From: Gallionellaceae bacterium
GTDB taxonomy: Bacteria; Pseudomonadota; Gammaproteobacteria; Burkholderiales; Thiobacillaceae
Direction of reading: 5' to 3'
Assembly (NCBI GenBank): GCA_028714735.1
Contig: JAQTLU010000009.1
Location: forward strand, 60,858 to 124,857
DNA length: 64,000 bases
Part shown: positions 58,663-64,000 of the stretch, one piece after another
How the letters are laid out: every line of letters starts with the position of its first letter
Numbering within the stretch: the first letter of the stretch is position 1
Made by a program: the position numbers and the translations under genes
The notes under the pieces: model-generated
Told to the model about the DNA's origin: nothing
The model's database searches: none
What the model saw: only the letters and a program-made list of their open reading frames with translations

Positions 58663-59295
58663 TCAGTCCTTGTCTGCCTTGCGCGTGGCCTCGATTTCTT
58701 TTGCCTTGGCGATCATGGCGTGTATGCCTTTGATGTCTTTGCATTTGTGGCCTGCGCCCATGGCTTCCAGCGGGTTCATCCGGCGGGCCTTGACCATACC
58801 CAGGCCGATAGACTGCATCTCGATAAGCTTCTTGATGCCAGCGAAGAAGCCGTCCTTGAAATAGAGAGTTTGAGTCAGGTTCACTTCGTTGACCCGGCCT
58901 GACTTGGTGCAGTTGTCCCAGAAGGTCTTGGAAAGATGCTGGGTCGGCTGATATTTCGGTGATCGCCCGATCCGGTAGGCATACTCGGCAATGCCATGCA
59001 TCACATGGGTGACGGGCACCTTGCGGGGACAACTCACGTAGCAGTTGTAGCAGGAGGTGCACATCCACATGGACTTGGATTGCAACACCTCTTCCCGCTT
59101 GCCGGCGCGAATCATCATGAAGAGTTCCTGAGGCGGGTGGTCCCAGGCGTCCTGAAAATGTGTCGGGCAGGATCCGGAACAGAGTCCGCACTGCATGCAC
59201 ATCTTCACCCACTCGCCCATCTCGGCCTGTTCCTCGATCTCCTTAAGGAAGTCGTTCCGGTATCTGGCCGCCATCTGTTGGTTTAGATCGCTCAT
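58663..59295 (-). CDS. HdrC-like 4Fe-4S protein (orphan)
   Basis: 210 aa soluble iron-sulfur protein. Two [4Fe-4S] motifs CMQCGLCSGSCP and CTSCYNCYVSCP, with a C-terminal basic helical tail. It matches the HdrC subunit of heterodisulfide reductase-like complexes (sHdr or Hdr-Qmo families). No HdrB, HdrA or membrane partner is adjacent. GGAGG lies upstream of ATG 59295. It may serve the adjacent sulfur-relay cluster or another distant complex. Confidence 0.8.
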   Translation of the reverse strand: MSDLNQQMAARYRNDFLKEIEEQAEMGEWVKMCMQCGLCSGSCPTHFQDAWDHPPQELFMMIRAGKREEVLQSKSMWMCTSCYNCYVSCPRKVPVTHVMHGIAEYAYRIGRSPKYQPTQHLSKTFWDNCTKSGRVNEVNLTQTLYFKDGFFAGIKKLIEMQSIGLGMVKARRMNPLEAMGAGHKCKDIKGIHAMIAKAKEIEATRKADKD

Positions 59296-59895
59296 ATGTC
59301 TGCCTCCGGTCTTGAAAACCCATGAACGCGGACGCTGGAGCCAACTGACAGTAGGAATCGGGATGCCTAGTCAGTTAGGCAGGCGTTGTCCTGCTAGCTA
59401 TCCATCGTAGTCAAATACCAGACAATATCAGTAGGCTATTGGCTGTATTTTATTGCCATGAACACCTGCAGACGGCTTGCGGAATGCGGACTGCAAATAG
59501 ATTTCTCATCTGATTTATCTTGCCCGCTACGGTCGAAATCCGGGCAACTCACCTTGCCAAGGCCCTGGCCGCCATTTCATCCATATCCGGTCAGCGGGAT
59601 GGGAAAGTGATCCTGCGCCAGCAAGCCTTACCCGATTCAAAAAACAGATAGGCCGGCCCGGCGCACTTCGACGTACGTCCGCGCCATGGCCGAAAACACC
59701 TCAGGCAGCCACAAACCGGAATGAGGCAGCGCGATTGCAAATCGCATTGCATCCGCTTCCAGGTTGATCCTGATTGCAATTTAAACGGGCCGAGTTGCTG
59801 CGTAAATTGCATAACACATTGATATAAATACTAATAATCGTATGGCACACGCCGTGCTTAGGTGTCTCCGTCACCAAGCAGGCTGCGGAATTGCC
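59296..59895. other. 600-bp intergenic region between hdrC-like and tusA genes
   Basis: No convincing coding frame. The segment 59410-59540 and the last 120 bp (59770-59850) are AT-rich relative to the surroundings and probably hold the divergent promoters. No sigma-54 element or NifA site was found. Confidence 0.5.
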
Positions 59896-60240
59896 ATGGA
59901 ATGGCTGAAAAGGTTGTTCGGTAACCATGAAGAGCATGAACCGCTGTTGTCTCGGCAGGAGGACCTGCCGGGCATCGGCGAGGTGCGCATCGCCTATGTG
60001 GTGGATTGCATGGGGGCGATGTGTCCAAGGCCGCAGCTGCTGACTAAGAAGGTGGTTGAACAGATCGCCGAGGGCGAGATCATCGAGATCGTTTCCGACA
60101 ACCCGGCCGCGGTAGAGGCCTTCCCCTGGTTGGCGGAGACCCTGGCCTGTACCTGCCTGCTGACGGTACGCGAAAGGGATCGCTGGCGGATCTATCTGCG
60201 CAAGGGATTGGGCAGTGAGGCAGCCGGCAACAATGGCTAA
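59896..60240 (+). CDS. TusA-family sulfur carrier 1
   Basis: 114 aa from ATG 59896. The sulfane-sulfur-binding motif is CMGAMCPRPQLLTKK (CPxP), within the TusA beta-alpha fold; a 40-residue N-terminal extension (MEWLKRLFGNHEEHEP) precedes it. A second Cys pair (ACTCLL) is near the C terminus. It leads a sulfur cluster and probably accepts persulfide delivered from the adjacent YeeE transporter. Confidence 0.85.
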   Translation: MEWLKRLFGNHEEHEPLLSRQEDLPGIGEVRIAYVVDCMGAMCPRPQLLTKKVVEQIAEGEIIEIVSDNPAAVEAFPWLAETLACTCLLTVRERDRWRIYLRKGLGSEAAGNNG

Positions 60241-60257
60241 ACATGGAGAGATGTATC

Positions 60258-61706
60258 GTGAATGCAAACGTTGAGGCGTTGAGCGGTGTGGGTTGGATGG
60301 ATCAGTTTCGGCATCGGCTGTACTCGGCGGCGATTCTGCTGGCCGTCACGCTCGGGTCGGTGTGGGCGCTCGCCATCGATGTACGCTTTATCTATCTGCT
60401 CGTTTACGTCTGGTTCGGCGTGATTTACGGCGTCCTGCTGCAGTATGGCCGGTTCTGCATGGCCGCCGCGGTGCGCGACCTGTTTGCGGTAAAGGTGCCG
60501 CGCATGGCGGTCGGCATGATGATCGCCGTCGGCCTGTATGCACTGGTGGCCGCCGTGGTGACATTGACCGGATTCAGTACCTTCCATCCCCAGCCGCTCG
60601 GCTGGCATGTCCTGATCGGCGGCGCCATCTTCGGCTTCGGTTTCGTGTTCACCGGCGGCTGTGCGTCGGGTTCCTTGTACAAGACCGGCGAGGGCAACCT
60701 GAATTCGGCCCTGGTGGTGTTCTCGATCGCGTTCTCGCAAGCCCTGGTGGTCAGTGCCAGTGGCTGGTTCGATGGCCTGGCGCCTGCGGCATGGGCACAA
60801 TCGGCCGCCGCCAAGGGGATGCCGGAGTCGCTTTCGGTGACCCGCGGCTGGTTCGACCTGTTTACCGCCGGCTATATCTGGGACCTCAAGGGGCAAACGC
60901 TGGCCGAGTTGCTGGCCGTGGGCGATTCGCCCGTCACGACGATTTTCGTGAACACCTTCGTCAACGCCATCCTGCCGGTGCTGGGCATCCTGGTTGCGTT
61001 GTACGCGTTCTATTACCGCAAGGGTTTCCTGCGCAAATCCGGCAAGGCGCATCTTGGCTGGTCGGATGAGTTGGCGGGCATGTGGGCGATGTGCACCAGC
61101 TCGAAAAACACCGCCCTGGCGGGTGTCGGCCTCGGGATCTTCGCCGGCCTGCATATGTGGGTGACGGGCGCGCTGCGCGAGCACTACGAAATCTTCAACT
61201 TCGGCGAGTTGCTGGCCGCCATGGGCTACACCGACGGTCTGTCGATCCAGAACACGGTGTTCGACCCGGGCTACTGGTACATCACCACCCAGGAGGCGCA
61301 ATGGGGTGGCTGGGTGCTGGAAAAGCTGGGCGTCAACATGATGGACAACGTGTTCTTCGGGCTGGACAACGGCCTGCCCAACCCCCTGCTCAATGCGCCA
61401 GGCTTCATGTCGATCGGAATCATCCTCGGTGCGGCGATGCTGGCCCTGGCCCGCCGCGAGTTCAAATGGAAGTTTCCGACCTGGGAAAGCGCGTTCTTCG
61501 CGATTGCCGGGGGAATCCTCATGGGCATCGGTGCACGCATCGCGATGGGCTGCAACATCGGGGCGTTCTTCGCCACCGTGACCAACGGCGATCCGAGCGG
61601 CTGGATCTTCCTGGCCGGCATGGTCGGCGGCGGCTACGTCAGTGTCCGCGTCTTTACCAAATGGATGGACTGGAAGGTTGCAAGGGAAGGCGGCGGCCTG
61701 CTTTGA
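60258..61706 (+). CDS. YeeE/YedE (TsuA-like) thiosulfate/sulfur transporter
   Basis: About 482 aa with 11-12 TM helices in two YeeE repeats. The conserved cysteines of the thiosulfate channel are present: QYGRFCMAAAVRD, TGGCASGSLYKTGEG and AMGCNIGAFFATVTNGDPSG. GTG 60258 is preferred because GGAGAG lies seven bases upstream; an in-frame ATG at 60243 overlaps that site. The TusA gene ends 17 nt before this start, a pairing seen for TsuA-TusA fusions and operons. Confidence 0.85.
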   Translation: MNANVEALSGVGWMDQFRHRLYSAAILLAVTLGSVWALAIDVRFIYLLVYVWFGVIYGVLLQYGRFCMAAAVRDLFAVKVPRMAVGMMIAVGLYALVAAVVTLTGFSTFHPQPLGWHVLIGGAIFGFGFVFTGGCASGSLYKTGEGNLNSALVVFSIAFSQALVVSASGWFDGLAPAAWAQSAAAKGMPESLSVTRGWFDLFTAGYIWDLKGQTLAELLAVGDSPVTTIFVNTFVNAILPVLGILVALYAFYYRKGFLRKSGKAHLGWSDELAGMWAMCTSSKNTALAGVGLGIFAGLHMWVTGALREHYEIFNFGELLAAMGYTDGLSIQNTVFDPGYWYITTQEAQWGGWVLEKLGVNMMDNVFFGLDNGLPNPLLNAPGFMSIGIILGAAMLALARREFKWKFPTWESAFFAIAGGILMGIGARIAMGCNIGAFFATVTNGDPSGWIFLAGMVGGGYVSVRVFTKWMDWKVAREGGGLL

Positions 61707-61744
61707 GCGGCGGGCGGCACAAACAAATCAATCAGGAGAGTGCA

Positions 61745-61996
61745 ATGGCAATGAGTTTCGAACAGACCGCAGCAGGTCAATGGACGCTGAATGTAACCGG
61801 CTACACCTGCCCGCACCCGCAGATGTACACCAAGAAGGCCATGCAGAAACTGGCCAGCGGCGACGTCCTGACCCTGTTGTTTGACAACCCGTCCTCGGGC
61901 GAATCGATCCTGTCGATGTGCGATAACGACGGCAACGAGGTGTTCGACCGGCATGACGGGGACGGCAACTTCGTCTGGAAGATCAGGAAGGCCTGA
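61745..61996 (+). CDS. TusA-family sulfur carrier 2
   Basis: 83 aa. The motif is TCPHPQMYTKKAMQKL (CPxP), followed by LTLLFDNPSSGESILSMCDN. It is distinct from TusA 1, so two carriers serve one cluster. AGGAG upstream; the DsrE-like gene follows after 1 nt. Confidence 0.85.
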   Translation: MAMSFEQTAAGQWTLNVTGYTCPHPQMYTKKAMQKLASGDVLTLLFDNPSSGESILSMCDNDGNEVFDRHDGDGNFVWKIRKA

Positions 61997-61997
61997 G

Positions 61998-62309
61998 ATG
62001 CGCCTCGGAATCGTCGTCACCGATGCGGTGTACCTGTCCATCGCCTCGGGGATCATCAAGGCGGCACGGGAACGCGCCTGGCAGGCCGACTGTTTTCTCA
62101 CCGATACCGGCGTCATGCTGCTCGCCGACGAGGACTTCGTCCGGCTGGCCTGCGACGTCCCCGGCTCGGTGGCCCTGTGCGAACACAGCGTGGCGCGCTA
62201 TGCGCAGGGTGCCTATGACCTCGGCGCCCTGGCCGACCAGGTGGTCGTCGGCGGTCAGTACCAGGATGCGGAACTGGTGCGCCGCTGTGACCGCGTTCTG
62301 GTCTTTTGA
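61998..62309 (+). CDS. DsrE/DsrF-like protein
   Basis: 103 aa DsrE-like alpha/beta fold: RLGIVVTDAVYLSIASGIIK, QADCFLTDTGVMLLAD, GSVALCEHSVARYAQG. The Cys of ALCEHS occupies the position of the sulfur-accepting Cys of DsrE-type proteins. A role as sulfurtransferase with the neighbouring TusA is inferred. Confidence 0.72.
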   Translation: MRLGIVVTDAVYLSIASGIIKAARERAWQADCFLTDTGVMLLADEDFVRLACDVPGSVALCEHSVARYAQGAYDLGALADQVVVGGQYQDAELVRRCDRVLVF

Positions 62310-62318
62310 GGAGCCGGG

Positions 62319-62570
62319 ATGACTACCGTGAAACGCATATTGGTGCTGCCGATCGACAAGAAGGTCGAGGCGCTGCGCATGGCCAGCGGCCTGACCCTGC
62401 TGGACGACCCGGTCGCCATCGCCGTCTGGGGCGACCTGCCGGAAGGGCCGGAGGTGGCCGAGCAGATGGAGGCGCTGGAGTTCTCCGAGGTGCCCATGAG
62501 CCGGCTCCATCAGGATGTCGAGCTCCTGGCGCAACAGATTATCGATAGCGACGTGGTGTATTTCGTATGA
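62319..62570 (+). CDS. small DsrE/F-like protein without cysteine
   Basis: 83 aa: KRILVLPIDKKVEALRMASG, DDPVAIAVWGDLPEGPEVAE, LHQDVELLAQQIIDSDVVYF. The beta-alpha pattern and position suggest a DsrF-like structural partner, but it has no cysteine and cannot carry persulfide. The stop overlaps the next ATG. Confidence 0.6.
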   Translation: MTTVKRILVLPIDKKVEALRMASGLTLLDDPVAIAVWGDLPEGPEVAEQMEALEFSEVPMSRLHQDVELLAQQIIDSDVVYFV

Positions 62571-62749
62571 GCGAAAAACGGAAAGTGGTGTTGATCCATC
62601 CGTTTGCGGACCGGGCCTGTCTGCCCGATCTGGCAGAGGCCTTGCGCCGGAAGGGCGCCGAAGTGCAGCAGGTGTTCCTGACCGACGATTACACGGTTTT
62701 GCTGGATGCGCTGGAGAGCGATGCGGTGCCCGTGGTGGTGAAGGGATAG
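62567..62749 (+). CDS. small DsrH/TusB-like protein
   Basis: 60 aa: VVLIHPFADRACLPDLAEAL, GAEVQQVFLTDDYTVLLDAL. It is the third small protein of a DsrEFH-like order, with one Cys (RACLPD). Assignment to the family is by size, order and secondary-structure pattern only. Confidence 0.5.
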   Translation: MSEKRKVVLIHPFADRACLPDLAEALRRKGAEVQQVFLTDDYTVLLDALESDAVPVVVKG

Positions 62750-62834
62750 AGGCTGGCCCGCCATGCACGGGGCCGGTGTATTTGTGTCCGAGGCGATTCG
62801 TCTTGGTGAGAGAGGCAACCTGGAGGGGATGGCA

Positions 62835-64000
62835 ATGCAATATCGGAATTATTGGAAACAGTCGGCAATCGCCGCACTGACACTGTCCACGCTGCTGGCC
62901 GGCTGCGGCGGGGGAGGGAGCAGCGAAGGCGTCGTCAACGGAGTCAAATACGCCGTCAATGTGCCGGCGGCGATCGCCCAGGAATCCGCGGACGATTACA
63001 ACAGCAACGTGAATGGCCTGATCACGGCCACCACCTTGAAGGACTGGATCAGCAACTGGACCCAGAACCGGCCCGCGGGCATTACCGGCAAGCTGGTCAT
63101 CTTCCAGGTCAGCGCCGGCCCGGCCGGAGCGGAATACATCAAGTCCAACGGCAGTACCGTATTCACCTACCTTTCGCCGTCCTCGGAATGGATCCAGACC
63201 CGTTCCAACGGTGTCATCGAAACCCAGAGCATGGTCCCCGACGGCGCGACGATGGATGCCCTGCTGAAGAAATACAATGTCGACCCGTCCAAGGACATGA
63301 TCGTCGCCGCCATGGGGACCGGCAGTAATCCGAATGCCATGGCGCAGGGGCGTATCTGGTATGCGCTGCGCTACTGGGGCGTGGACAGTGCCCATCTGGC
63401 GCTGCTCAATGGCGGCAGCCAGTGGCTGAATGGCAATGAACTGGCTTCGGGCGATTTCATGGCCACGGCGGATACCGGGCCGGGCACGGGGACCTTCTCG
63501 GTGAAAAGCCTGCCGGTCGACAACACCCAGCTTCAGGCGACCCTGGACGACATGCTGAAAATCCTGCCGGCGTCCGACACCAACGTCAAGACCGATGGGG
63601 TGATGATCTGGGATGCGCGTAGCCTGAGCCAATACAGCGCGGGCGAGATGGTGGAACGCAACGAGGATACCGATTCGGATACGGCCGGTACCCAGGCCTG
63701 CGCCACGGCCTATTGCGCGCCGGTGAATCCAAACAACTATATGTGGACATTCCAGAACGGCGGCTCCCGCCAGGGCCACCCCCGGGGTACCTTGCAGTTG
63801 CAATATACGAACCTGCTCGATTCGACCAAGGGCTACGCCTACCGGGACAAGGCCACGCTGGCGGCCTACCTGGCCGGCGCCACCGACGGCAACGGCCTGG
63901 GCTTCGTGAGCGGCGGCTCGTACCAGCTGGTGGGGGCGGGCAACGCCTACCAGCCGGGCGACACCATCTACACCTATTGCGAAACCACGTTCCGCGCCAT
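62835..64000 (+). CDS. rhodanese-like lipoprotein, cut by window edge
   Basis: At least 388 aa; the 3' end is beyond the window. The lipobox is LSTLLAGCGGGGS, so it is anchored in the periplasm. Rhodanese-like blocks: VIFQVSAGPAGAEYIK, YWGVDSAHLALLNGGSQWL, GVMIWDARSLSQYSAGEMVE, and a probable catalytic loop TIYTYCETTFRA at the very edge. It resembles long two-domain thiosulfate sulfurtransferase-like lipoproteins such as ExtH of metal- and chalcogen-reducing bacteria. ATG 62835 is taken over ATG 62829, which abuts the GGAGG site. Confidence 0.78.
   Translation, partial: MQYRNYWKQSAIAALTLSTLLAGCGGGGSSEGVVNGVKYAVNVPAAIAQESADDYNSNVNGLITATTLKDWISNWTQNRPAGITGKLVIFQVSAGPAGAEYIKSNGSTVFTYLSPSSEWIQTRSNGVIETQSMVPDGATMDALLKKYNVDPSKDMIVAAMGTGSNPNAMAQGRIWYALRYWGVDSAHLALLNGGSQWLNGNELASGDFMATADTGPGTGTFSVKSLPVDNTQLQATLDDMLKILPASDTNVKTDGVMIWDARSLSQYSAGEMVERNEDTDSDTAGTQACATAYCAPVNPNNYMWTFQNGGSRQGHPRGTLQLQYTNLLDSTKGYAYRDKATLAAYLAGATDGNGLGFVSGGSYQLVGAGNAYQPGDTIYTYCETTFRA

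Noticed and set aside
60243..60257. ATG 60243 as the YeeE start
   Set aside because: It lies within the likely ribosome-binding site for GTG 60258; kept only as an alternative.

Overview
The window is GC-rich, gene-dense proteobacterial chromosome, most like a betaproteobacterial (or early-branching gammaproteobacterial) free-living diazotroph that also handles inorganic sulfur. Supporting points are the nifLA pair with a cysteine-free NifA linker, the rnf-nifLA-nifB organisation known from Azotobacter, Pseudomonas and Azoarcus, a type A RNase P RNA, a NasT-controlled nitrate assimilation cluster, and a TusA/YeeE/DsrE-like sulfur cluster at the right end. The species cannot be named from the sequence. 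No insertion sequence, tRNA, rRNA operon or CRISPR array was seen.

Layout. 1-3.9 kb: partial hydrolase, TctDE-type two-component pair, rnpB and an Rrf2 regulator. 3.8-9.3 kb (minus): rnfABCDGEH, the ion-motive complex that reduces ferredoxin for nitrogenase. 9.5-12.6 kb: nifLA, divergent from rnf across a region with two sigma-54 promoters and one NifA site. 12.7-15.5 kb: unrelated envelope and secreted proteins. 15.7-21.5 kb: nifB, ferredoxins, nifO, a flavodiiron protein, the Shethna protein FeSII, nifQ and draG. 21.5-31.5 kb: an accessory region with two DUF599 paralogues, an NtrBC-like pair, and a divergent sigma-54/NifA-type locus (hemerythrin + SIR2-like versus an unknown 186-aa protein). 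31.6-45 kb: nitrate/nitrite assimilation (nrtABD-nasA, nasT, nirBD) interrupted by housekeeping genes. 45-46.9 kb: draT and a NYN-domain protein. 47.1-52.8 kb: nifHDKT, a ferredoxin, nafY and a small companion. 52.8-58.6 kb: molybdenum sensing, storage and uptake (modE paralogue, modG, modE, modABCD). 58.7-64 kb: an orphan HdrC-like protein and the sulfur-relay cluster, ending in a partial rhodanese-like lipoprotein.

How it fits together. Nitrogenase structural genes, cofactor synthesis (NifB, NifQ, NafY), molybdate uptake, electron supply (Rnf, ferredoxins), oxygen defence (FeSII, flavodiiron protein, hemerythrin) and post-translational switch-off (DraT/DraG) lie within 55 kb. Nine candidate -24/-12 sigma-54 promoters (GG-N10-GC) were found by eye: rnfA, nifL, nifB, the SIR2 operon, the unknown 186-aa gene, nrtA, nirB, nifH and modE. 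Five TGT-N10-ACA NifA sites serve four of these regions. The nrtA and nirB leaders each carry an intrinsic terminator overlapped by an ANTAR-type hexaloop hairpin, matching the NasT gene between the two operons. nifE, nifN, nifX, nifU, nifS, nifV and nasS are not in the window and must lie elsewhere if present.
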